Below are positions 8,145 to 15,973 of a stretch of 21,576 bases of DNA, one piece after another. The notes under the pieces are model-generated. The model did no database searches. It was given only the letters and a program-made list of their open reading frames with translations, and was not told the DNA's origin. Every line of letters begins with the position of its first letter. Position 1 is the stretch's first letter. The translations under genes were made by a program, and so were the position numbers. The stretch is taken from assembly GCA_000444245.1 (NCBI GenBank), contig ATSW01121762.1:1-21576 (forward strand), written 5' to 3'. The stretch is from Botryllus schlosseri (taxonomy: Eukaryota; Chordata; Ascidiacea; Stolidobranchia; Styelidae).

Positions 8145-11100
8145 CTGAATAGAGATGCTCTAAGCATTTTGTTGGACAATGCTCATTGTTAACATGTTAA
8201 TAAGTCTCTCTATCAAATCAAAAGAGGAAGAAGCCATTCTCACCAGTGCCTCTATTTACGTTGCTCCACCACTCCAGCATGGCCATTTTCTGACGTTCTA
8301 CGTCCTGAGGGTAATTTAATTCGATAGTGTTAACTCTTTCCATGGATAACGCAAGCCCATGCGATGAAATGGCGAACCGTCTCCACATGTTATTGCTGGA
8401 AAATTCCTTGACAATTTCGTCTTGGAAAACGTCTTCCAGTCGGTCCGCATTCCCAGAGACTGAAGAGACACAGCCACTCACTGCAGCGTCATCGCCAAAT
8501 CCTGTAGATGTGTTCTCAGGTCTGTCTGAAGTGTCCCAGAAAGAGTCACTTGATGCATCCGAGATAGGACCTGCGGGCATACGAATACAGCAGGGTTGCA
8601 ATGACTCGATTCACGATTTTATTTGATGACTCAAATCATCTTCTCAAAACACGGAAATGACTCTACTCGACTCGAGTCAATCACTATATTGACTCGACTT
8701 GGACTCTGTGGTGAATTTAAAAAGTGAGATTAACTTGCGACTCGGAGCCTTGTGACTTGGTTACAACCCTGGAATACAGACATAGGCGCCGACAAAATGC
8801 TCAAACGCCCAAGTGATTGGTGACCGGTAATTACCGGTATGTTGGTATCGTGAAGGACAGTTGGTCAGAGTAATCAGTGTTGCTACTCGAGTAGAATTAG
8901 AAGCAATGTCGTGACTTTCTACTCCACTTCTTCACCAAAATCTCAAGTGTAAGAAAGTTTTTATTTTTGCAACAATAATGTTAAGTGAAAGTAGTAATCT
9001 GTTGATTTGTGTTGAGGAGAACAACCGCACCTAAACCACAATAAGTCACTACCTCCCGGAAGAAAAGTGACGGATTTGGTAAACGGCTGAGTTAGTGAAA
9101 ATCCGGGCTAACTCAGAAAAAAAACATTTCAGAAACTAGTAGGTGTGGAAGTGTGGGATATTATCGGAAATCGGATGATCCAGTTTCTAACTCATTCTGC
9201 TTGATTAGTTTCACTAACCCACTACCTCGAATGTTTGTGTTTTTAATACTGACGGATATTGTTACTTGAAACATTTATACCTCTCTCTCACCGTGATTTG
9301 TCGCTGTAGCGTCATATCCAAATTCTATAGAGTAACTGTTTAAAGTGTCACACTCACTTAGTGTATCCTCATCGCTAAGTTCCGTCGATGACGTGTCGAA
9401 ACATGGCTCTGCGAACGACGTGTCGTCCTGGAGAGGACCTGCGAGCATGTGAATACAGCAGGGTTGTATTGACTCGAGTCATGATTTTAGGATGACTCGA
9501 CTTGACTCGAATCATCTTGTCAAAAAACGGAAATGACTCTACTCGACTCGAGTCAATCAGTGTATTGACACGACTTGGACTCGAGTCATTGCGCATGACT
9601 CGAACCAAGTCATATGACTCGAGACTCAGGCGGCCAAGACCGACATTTCATTGTAATTTCGAAGAATAGTAAAGTAACCACACTATCGGGATTTCTTCTA
9701 TTGGTAATGGTGCTTGAAAATGCGTCCAGGAACTGCTAAAAGTGAGGAAAATAGTATAATTATTATGAATGCGAACCATTCGATATCACCAGAGTTATAA
9801 AAGGTGGGTTTAGCAGGACTTTAACTTGAATCTGGGCAGTCTTGGACTCGGACTCGAGTCCTAATACCATCACTCAGACTCGACTCTCTGCCCGCGGACT
9901 TGGACTCGGACTTGACTCGGTGGTGAATTGAAAAAGTGAGATTGACTTGCGATTCGCAGCCTTGTAACTTGGTTACAACCCTGGAATACAGACATAGGCG
10001 CCGACTTACGATGTGGCGGCCACCTCGTACAAAATGCTCGAACGCCCAAGTGATTGGTGACCAGTAATTAGTAATCGGGCGAATCGACGCGACCTCGTGG
10101 TTCGAATCCCCCTGTTCAAAACGCGAAACCACTTCATTTGAAATGATCATTCTAACTCTAATATTCAGTTGCAATTCAATAATTGTGTTATCAGTGTTCT
10201 GCGCGGCATATTTGCGAGAAGCAGGTTGTCAATTAGCGGGAAGAGTCTGTGATGATATCCCGCTGAGATGGTCGCGAAATTAGGTCAGTCATTCCCGTGC
10301 GCGTGGTAATCCTCGCTAGCCTGATTTATCGCATCTGGAACAAGCCTGATTCTGCTGGCTTGTACAATCGCATCGGCAATAGGCCCAGTTGACACTATAT
10401 CATCGCTTGCCTGCGCAATCGCATCTGCATTGGCGGCCTCGGCCAGGTGTGCACGATACCATTGCTGACCCAACTATCGCGTGTCGGGCCTAGCATGCTT
10501 TGGCTCGTATCTCTCGCTGGTTTGGGGACCATGCGGTCGGGTTAACGCTGATTAGTGATTGTTTGATCAAAAAGCGACATCATGAAACAATAACATTGAC
10601 CACGCGCCCAAATAGACGTTCTGCTTTTCTAAAATCTAAATTATGTTCGCCCATATTCGTTTACAAAACCATTCTTGAGCTAGCCAGTGTCGTGATAGTC
10701 TTGGTAATTGGAGCGCGAAATTGGAGGGTGTGTTGGTGTGCGCCTGCAAATTGGAATTCATTTCTGCGAATATTCGTTTCTCTAACAAGGCTTTGCCAGT
10801 GACATTAAGCGGGAAATGCAGCAATACAGCTTAAATACCGATATGAGAAAACAATTGTCGCGACGAATGCCACTCAATACGGTGTCAGACTCGAAACCCA
10901 TTCGTGGCGATACTGATTAGAATACACGCTTTCTCGTTCGCCATCATCTATGTTTCTTGCTGTCTGTTTCAAACATTCGTCTCAAGACACAAAACTCTGC
11001 CACCTCGTAAAAATATAAAAGTAGGCGCTTATGAATACAAATAATGCGTTGACTGACAATATTGTAGAACGTATGTTGATATCGTGAAGGACAGATGGTC

Positions 11101-14100
11101 AAGAGTAATCAGTGTTGCTACTTGAGTAGAATTAGAAGCAATGTCGTGACTTTCTACTTCACTTCTTCACCAAAATCTGAAGTGTAAGAAAGTTTTTATT
11201 TTTGCGACAATAATGTTAAGTGAAAGTAGTAATCTGTTGATTTGTGTTGACGAGAACAACCGCACCTAAACCGCGACAAGTTACAAGATCTGCGTAATAA
11301 GTCACCGCCTCCCGGAAGAAAAGTGACGGATATGGTAGACGGCTGAGTTTGTGACAATCCGGGCTAACTCAGAAAAAAGAAACATTTCAGAAACTAGTAG
11401 GTGTGGAAGTGTGGAATATTATCGGATATTGGATGATCCAGTTTCCAACTCATTCTGCTTGATTAGTTTCACTAACCCACTACCTAGAATGTTTGTGTTT
11501 TTGGTACTGACGGATATTGTTACTTTAAACATGAATACCTTTCTCTCACCGTGATTTGTCGCTGTAGCGTCATATCCAAATTCTATAGAGTAGCTGTCTA
11601 AAGTGTCACACTCACTTGGTGCAGCGTCTTGGCGAAGTTCCGTAGATGGCGTCGGGGTGCCCGGGAAAAGACGCTCACTTGATGCAGCGTCTTGGCGACA
11701 TGCCGTAGATGGCCTCGGAGTGATTCAGCGGCATGGCTAAGTTCCGTAGATGTGAAGTCGAGCTGTAGATCTGCGAGCGATGGACCGCCGGGAGAGGATC
11801 TGCCAGCATGGGAATACAGCAGGGTGGTAATGACTCGAGTCACGATTTTACGATGACTCGACTTAACTCGAATCATCTTCTCAAAAAACGAAATTGACAT
11901 TACTCGACTCGAGTCAATCAGTGTATTGACTCGACTTCGACTCGAGTCAATGTGCATGACTCGAACCAAGTCATATGACTCGAGACTCAGGACGGCCAAG
12001 ACCGACATTTCATTGTAATTTTGAAGAATAGCCTAGTAAAGTAACCGCGCTATTGGGATTTTGTCTATTGGTACTGGTGCTTGAAAATGCGACCAGGAAC
12101 TGCTAAAAGTGAGGAAAATAGTATATTATAAACGCGAACCATTCGATATCACCAATCAGAGTTATAAAAAGTGGGTTCAACAGGACTTTTGGACTGGACT
12201 AGGACTCGAGTCATAATACCATGACTCGGACTCGACCCTCTGCTCGCGGACTTAGACTCGGTGGTGAATTGAAACTAGTAGGTGTGGAAGTGTGGAATAT
12301 TATCGGATATCGTAATATTCAGATTCAAACTCATTCTGTTCGATTAGTTTCACTAACCCACTACCTAGAATGTTTGTGTTTTTAATAGTGACGGATATTG
12401 TTACTTGAAACAGGAATAACTTTCTCTCACCGTGATTTGTCGCTGCTTCGTTCCTCTCACCAGTGTTTGTCGATGTTTCGCTCCTTCTCTCACCGGTGCA
12501 TGTCGCTGGTTCTCTCCACCGCACCTTATCAACAACTCTGCCCAGACTCGTCACCGTACATGTCACTTTTATGTTGGTTATGCTGTGTTCGTTCTGTCCT
12601 TCCAAGTTCAGAACAAAGTTTTTATGAAAAGTGGGATTGAGACTGAAATCCGGTATCAGGGTTTGTTCAGATGGCTCAACGCTTCCCTGGTCACATGTCA
12701 TAGTCAATGTCAACTCCTGTTTGTATTTTACTTCAGTCGGGTTTATTGTGACTCTTGTTTGCGTGAAGCCCTGTGATTTCAGGTCATTGTGCCATCTATT
12801 CTTCACCGTCCTGTCCTTAGCCGACAGTATAAAGTCGTAATTGCCTTCTGGACTCTTCCATATACTCATATTCACCTTGAACTTGACCATTCGAAGGAAG
12901 GTATTTTTGATCATCATGAAAAACAATGAAAAGTGTTTGCTGTCGAATGTGACCGTCTCTTTTACGTCTTGTAAGTCTATGTTTTCCAATAGTTCAGGCT
13001 CTGACGACTCGTTACTGAGACAGAAAACTTCCGCGATTACATTTTCGCTCTCGACTTCGCACCATATTGGCAGCGCGATTTTTACGGCCGATTTAAAGTT
13101 GGTTGGAGGCTCGCATTCAAGCACAGCACTTATTGGTGTGTAGTCTTCTTCATAATTCTCCGCCAGCGAAGTTCTCAGATTAAACTGCTTTGTGTCACTT
13201 AATGCGTCTTGTGGTATCTGTACTTGGAAACTGTTCAACCCAAGGCGTCCACCCTCGGGTCCAATGGACGCTTCTGAAATATTGTATATTTGAATCAAAC
13301 TTGGCTCTTTATGAAATCTACATATTACAAGCACAATACTATCGGTGCATTTTAGAATTATTGTGGTGCGAGGTATTATATTTATAACATGTTACATTTA
13401 TAGATCGAAACCTTCTGTACCTGTCCTTAGTAGGATTTATCTCAAGTTGAAAGGTTGATTGATATTACCAGGAAGTCAAGTATTTAAGTTGAGATTAGGA
13501 AGTAAATTGGAAAATTTCCAGTTTCAGTAAACTATAGATACTAAATGCCATTACCGTAATTTTCCATGTATAATACGTCTCCATGTATAATTCGCACCCT
13601 TAAAATGGCATGTAAATTCTGGGAGAAAGCCTGTACCCATGTATAGTTCACACCCTGCATTCGCAGCACATGAATAGTACATGCGTAAATGCCGATTATA
13701 AAATTTTCTCGTGTTGACAAACTTGCGCGTATAATAATTTACCAACGATGGTTATGCTTTAGTGTTCGATGTCATTCTTTTTTGCGATGTCACTGCTGAA
13801 CAATCATGACATAACAATCGCTAATCATTATACACCTAACGGCATTGTCTCTGAACAATTGTAGATAGCAGCCAAAGCCTGTGAGGCCTGGGACGCCATA
13901 GTTGAGCATAATAGCCGGCATAATACGCATCCCCTGATTTTAGGACAAAAATTCGGTAAAATTTAGCGCATTATATATGGAAAATTACGGTATTAATATT
14001 CTTTCTTTTGATTCTGCTACCAAGCACATAGTGTTATTCTTGACCTGTTTAGGTTTATGCGACCTTATCGGTGGTCCTGGTTGGTCCGACTGAAATTATC

Positions 14101-15443
14101 ACGATTATCATACATTTCGACGTACCGACACGCTCCAGTTTCGCATCAATAACTTGAATCAGGTTCTTTTGAGCATTTGCATCGATCCAATCGTAGTTGC
14201 CTTGATATGCATCCAATGCACTTTCATAATACTGGACTGTGGTTTCGTGGTTGTTTTGGGCTTGATGTATTATCCCCAAGATATGACATGAAAAACCATG
14301 CAAATTGGTTGTCCTGGCCTCAGCACCAATGTTCTGCTGCAGCCAGAATATGACATATTTGCATGCGTCTCTTGCGACCTTGTATTCATTCAACATCAGC
14401 AGTAAGTGAGTCAAAGATATGATGATGTACGCTTTCCACTTTGCACGGAACTGAAGAGATTTCCCTGTGACATCCATCTGGGTGGTTGCTGTGATCACAC
14501 TAAGGAAGTCTTTCAAGTGACAACTTTCTAATTGGATTTCTTTATACAGTTCTGCGTATTGTTGCATTTGCTCGGTGGCTTTCTTCATCTCGTAGATCGA
14601 GCGGGCGAGCGAGGTGCCGAAATTTGTTACTTCTGACCGCATATTGTCAACAAAATCTTGGATCGCCATCCTTAGCATGCGTGCTTCGGAAATTTTGCTG
14701 CCTTAATAGATACAAAATGTGTTGAGATATCAATCACGTTCCATTACAAGGTCATTTTCTGTACATCTAGAGTAAATGTCATTGTATGGTCATTGATGCA
14801 AATTTATATAATGTTACCTGATTCAACATTGGAAGATTCATTAATATCCAAATCTGAGATCTGCGTCAATTTCTCTGAAATGTAGCAGGTTAAACTTGGT
14901 CACTATTGTGTTAGCTGTTTATCTGCCTGAGCACTTGGAATGGTAACTTGCGTATCATATGAGCGACAATTTTTATGTCAATTCATTGAATTTATCGTAA
15001 ATGTCAATTTCTTATACCGATAGTGTATTTATAATTACTTTTCAATTCGTAGTTGCAGTTTCAAAGCAAAGTGCTAATCTTGATCGACTATGTGACCTGC
15101 ACCATGCTAATAGTGTCATAGGTATACCTATTTTTATTTTGCCTAAACAAACAAGAGGCTGGCTACTCTACATGAAGGTTAAATTCATTGACATAAGGAT
15201 CATTCCTGTAATCAAATTTTGCTGTTATTATCTATAGGGAATGTATTGGTGTAGCAAAATCAGATAGGTTTACCTGTACACTGTGTCCTGCCCAACCCTC
15301 TCCCTTCTTTCAGTGATAATTGTGTCATTACATCACACATTAAAAAACTTACCAGTTTGTGTAACATCTTCGGAAGTATCTTCTCCTTGACCTATTTGAT
15401 TTCTTACTAGTGTGATTACATCTTGCAGTAAATCCGAGTCCAT
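8077..15443 (-). CDS. Gene B: TPR-like/ZU5/UPA/death-domain protein, paralogue of gene A
   Basis: Core exons in transcript order are 15443-15353, 14874-14818, 14701-14126, 13273-12494, 8570-8244 and 8144-8077, giving about 632 aa. An extra in-frame cassette at 9438-9292 would make about 681. All joins are phase 1, as in gene A. Domain order is N-terminal helix, linker, coiled-coil/TPR-like helices, ZU5 with HFS, UPA, a Ser/Thr-rich acidic linker, death domain and tail. Compared with A, the coiled coil is shorter, the death-domain exon has a 38-residue N-terminal extension, and intron 4-5 has grown to 3.9 kb by tandem duplication. A role in death or inflammatory signalling is inferred from the architecture. 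It is head to head with ELYS, whose first recognised exon lies 0.5 kb away. Confidence 0.75.
8244..8570 (-). CDS. Gene B exon 5: acidic Ser/Thr linker plus death domain
   Basis: The 327-nt exon runs from acceptor ATGCCCGCAG to donor GTGAGAAT, phase 1 at both ends, 108 codons. The first 38 or so residues are a flexible linker rich in Ser, Asp and Thr (ISDASSDSFWDTSDRPENTS). The death domain follows: RLEDVFQDEIVKEF, MWRRFAISSHGL, VNTIELNYP and QKMAMLEWW. An inner acceptor TCTTCAG would give an exon of the gene A size, so alternative acceptor use is possible. The outer acceptor lies only 20 nt from the end of a hAT MITE, and the same MITE/acceptor context occurs at the two cassette exons. Confidence 0.76.
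8591..8771. mobile_element. hAT MITE copy 1, 181 bp, internally deleted
   Basis: The ends CAGGGTTGCAATGACTCG and GTGACTTGGTTACAACCCTG form terminal inverted repeats, flanked by the 8-bp duplication GAATACAG at 8583-8590 and 8772-8779. It is a shorter version of the element at 9459-9983 and sits at the same position relative to the neighbouring exon, so it was copied by segmental duplication rather than inserted anew. Confidence 0.8.
8772..9291. repeat. Intron segment duplicated at 9984-10074 plus 11069-11549
   Basis: Starting with GAATACAGACATAGGCGCCG, this intron DNA reappears right of the second MITE (9984) and, after an inserted block at 10075-11068, continues from 11069 to 11549 with only scattered differences. 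A third, shorter part (from about 9133) recurs at 12274-12430. These repeats define the tandem unit that expanded intron 4-5 of gene B. Confidence 0.75.
9292..9438 (-). CDS. Gene B candidate cassette exon R1
   Basis: The 147-nt open exon runs from acceptor ATGCTCGCAG to donor GTGAGAG, phase 1 at both ends, so inclusion or skipping keeps frame with the ZU5-UPA and death-domain exons. It encodes 48 residues of acidic Ser/Thr-rich linker, beginning PLQDDTSFAEPCFDTSS and ending GYDATATNH. Its start resembles that of the death-domain exon (8570) and its end resembles the third donor region of the ZU5-UPA exon (12431), as expected from duplication of that neighbourhood. No domain is recognised. Use in transcripts is unproven. 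Confidence 0.5.
9459..9983. mobile_element. hAT MITE copy 2, 525 bp, most complete copy
   Basis: The ends are CAGGGTTGTATTGACTCGAG and CTTGGTTACAACCCTG, with the duplicated octamer GAATACAG at 9451-9458 and 9984-9991. The two subterminal regions are packed with GACTCGAGTC-like palindromes. No transposase is seen. It lies 20 nt from cassette exon R1, in the same relation as copies 1 and 3 to their exons. Confidence 0.82.
10075..11068. other. Unidentified insertion of about 990 bp in the duplicated intron
   Basis: Relative to the repeat copy at 8824-8837, this block interrupts the sequence between a TAATTA and a GTATGTTG word. Base composition is richer in G+C and CpG than the surrounding intron. 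Near its left end is GGTTCGAATCC (10099-10109), a perfect RNA polymerase III B-box sequence, but no convincing A box or tRNA fold was found upstream. A minus-strand open frame (10473-10285) contains three loose repeats of the pattern DAI.QAS. No transposon family, terminal repeat or host gene is recognised. Confidence 0.45.
11069..11549. repeat. Second copy of the gene B intron segment
   Basis: Matches 8834-9291 nearly throughout, including the CTACCTAGAATGTTTGTGTT and GACGGATATTGTTACTT words just downstream of the cassette exons. It contains the short inverted pair CTGAGTT and AACTCAG also present at 9090-9120. Confidence 0.72.
11550..11799 (-). pseudogene. Cassette exon R2, decayed or expanded copy
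   Basis: Homologous to cassette R1, with acceptor ATGCTGGCAG and donor GTGAGAG at the equivalent places. The length is 250 nt, which is not compatible with the phase-1 frame at both ends. The inner part holds three copies of a unit related to CCATCTACGGAACTTCGCC (two with CAAGACGCTGCA), about 63 nt apart for the best pair, in differing frames, so the gain looks like slippage. One frame reads PSTELRQDAAPSECDTLDSY, close to R1. As it stands the full exon would shift frame, so it is probably skipped or non-functional unless another splice site is used. Confidence 0.5.
11820..12273. mobile_element. hAT MITE copy 3, right end missing
   Basis: It begins CAGGGTGGTAATGACTCGAG after the octamer GAATACAG (11812-11819), like copies 1 and 2. 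It follows copy 2 base by base to GGTGAATTGAAA and then switches abruptly to intron sequence CTAGTAGGTGTGG. The right terminal repeat and its flanking octamer are therefore absent. The join lies in a shared GAAA, which fits a duplication or deletion breakpoint with microhomology. Confidence 0.78.
12274..12430. repeat. Third, partial copy of the gene B intron segment
   Basis: Matches 9133-9291 and 11393-11549 and runs directly into the donor region of the ZU5-UPA exon. This is the original, single-copy side of the tandem array. Confidence 0.7.
12431..12494 (-). promoter_or_regulatory. Three tandem in-frame 5' splice sites
   Basis: On the minus strand, exon sequence ending CACCG, CACTG and CACG is followed each time by GTGAGAG, at exon ends 12494, 12461 and 12431. 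Each is phase 1, and the spacing (33 and 30 nt) is a multiple of three. Gene A has only the first site. The array looks like a splice-donor minisatellite and predicts length variants of the segment after UPA. Confidence 0.6.
12494..13273 (-). CDS. Gene B exon 4: ZU5 and UPA domains
   Basis: The exon starts after acceptor ATATTTCAG and, with the first donor, gives 259 codons in phase 1. ZU5 signature is IGPEGGRLGL, VQIPQDAL and YTPISAVLECEPP. HFS (codons 12935-12927) lies in VTFDSKHFSLFF, the predicted self-cleavage site. UPA has MSIWKSPEGNYDF, RDRTVKNRWHNDL [reading frame in KDRTVKNRW], strands QELTLTM and HKNFVLNL, and closing VVDKVRW. Three GTGAGAG donors follow in frame at exon ends 12494, 12461 and 12431, spaced 33 and 30 nt, so the product may gain 11 or 21 residues of TGER-type repeat. 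The open frame runs upstream past the acceptor, but homology to gene A starts at 13273. Confidence 0.85.
13554..13990. mobile_element. Tc1/mariner-like MITE, 437 bp
   Basis: Terminal inverted repeats CCGTAATTTTCCATGTATAA and TTATATATGGAAAATTACGG are flanked by TA on both sides (13552-13553 and 13991-13992). The TA duplication points to the Tc1/mariner superfamily. No transposase is seen. The matching gene A intron (about 2690-2740) lacks it, so it entered after the A/B duplication. The open frame inside it (13745-13551, minus) is not a gene. Confidence 0.78.
14126..14701 (-). CDS. Gene B exon 3: coiled-coil and TPR-like helices
   Basis: The 576-nt exon runs from acceptor CTATTAAG to donor GTACGT, phase 1 at both ends, 191 codons. 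The coiled coil (MAIQDFVDNMRSEV to EMKKATEQMQQYAELYKEI) is about 12 residues shorter than in gene A. The helical hairpins are well kept: WKAYIIISLTHLLLMLNEYK, ARDACKYVIFWLQQ, GFSCHILGIIHQAQNNHETT and QYYESALDAY. The exon ends eight residues earlier than in gene A, just after the last helix. The open frame continues past the donor for about 23 codons, but those residues have no match in gene A. Confidence 0.78.
14818..14874 (-). CDS. Gene B exon 2: short linker exon
   Basis: The 57-nt exon between acceptor CATTTCAG and donor GTAACA, phase 1 at both ends, encodes EKLTQISDLDINESSNVES with its split codon. It mirrors gene A exon 2 in length, phase and sequence. Confidence 0.72.
14875..15352 (-). 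other. Gene B intron 1-2, nothing further seen
   Basis: A+T-rich intron of about 480 nt. Parts near 15040-15070 and 15310-15350 resemble gene A counterparts. The plus-strand open frame at 15001-15237 shows no family features and is taken as chance. Confidence 0.55.
15353..15443 (-). CDS. Gene B exon 1
   Basis: Start codon at 15441-15443 and 30 codons, MDSDLLQDVITLVRNQ followed by an acidic end, phase 1 before a consensus GTAAGT donor. It lacks five residues (AFKNL region) present in both gene A first exons, an in-frame length difference. The upstream 450 bp resembles the region upstream of the gene A proximal first exon. Confidence 0.7.
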
Positions 15444-15939
15444 GATGGTATCGGTGTGTTCAACACACGCAAGGCACTACTGCGAGTTGCACAAAATCTG
15501 GAAGTTATTGACCATATGTACATTGTACAATTGTATTTCTTTTGTCTGTTTCCCTGCTATTGTCTTGTCTCAGGTCTGGTGGTAAACGATATACATAGCA
15601 TAACATATACATAGATATACTGTATTGTGATTGGTTGTTTTCATTACTCTGACCTACAGATTTTGTTCAGCTAGAATATATAGATCCATCTCCTTTGTTA
15701 AATTTCAATATCTTGTTTTCTTATTCACTATTACTAATGTGATTACATTAAATATTGGCAATGCTGTAAATCATTAGGAAACATATACCTCTTACTGAAT
15801 CTGCAGAAATTTGTCCAAATCAAACTGCATTCTGTACGTAGCTGCGTCTTGTACACAGGTGATTGTGGTTCTGAATAATTCTGGGACCATCCTCTCAAAT
15901 CACAAAACTAGATGAAGTCCGTTATTTAAACTATATACT
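15444..15939. promoter_or_regulatory. Head-to-head intergenic region between gene B and ELYS
   Basis: About 500 bp separate the gene B start codon from the first recognised ELYS exon on the other strand. The part up to 15899 is related to 4175-4615 upstream of gene A; the similarity stops around 15900. It must contain gene B upstream control sequence and could be a shared divergent promoter, but no specific element was identified. Confidence 0.4.
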
Positions 15940-15973
15940 ATGCGTGTATTTCATAAGCAACATGATGTTGCGG
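15940..15973 (+). CDS. AHCTF1: ELYS exon a, start or internal exon
   Basis: Encodes MRVFHKQHDVA, ending in phase 1 at a GTGAGT donor. The distance to DINRWY equals that in human ELYS (VFTWQV...). Whether the ATG is a true start or the exon opens further upstream (frame open from about 15917) cannot be decided. Confidence 0.5.

Noticed and set aside
7825-8148. 107-aa plus-strand open frame
   Set aside because: Antisense to the last exon and 3' flank of gene B; no splice or homology support.
9375-9608. Minus-strand open frames with repeated DSS/RVNT residues over the CTCGAG-rich DNA (also 11598-12008)
   Set aside because: They arise from the palindromic MITE repeats and are not a protein-coding region.
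10040-10120. Possible tRNA gene or tRNA-derived SINE head
   Set aside because: Only a B-box-like word is convincing. I could not draw an acceptor stem or a good A box, so no RNA gene is called.
8591-12260. CRISPR-like or satellite array made of GACTCGAGTC words
   Set aside because: Spacing is irregular, and the words sit inside hAT MITEs with clear terminal repeats and target duplications in an animal intron.
14055-14125. C-terminal extension of the gene B TPR-like open frame
   Set aside because: Lies past a GTACGT donor at the position of the gene A donor and has no counterpart in gene A.
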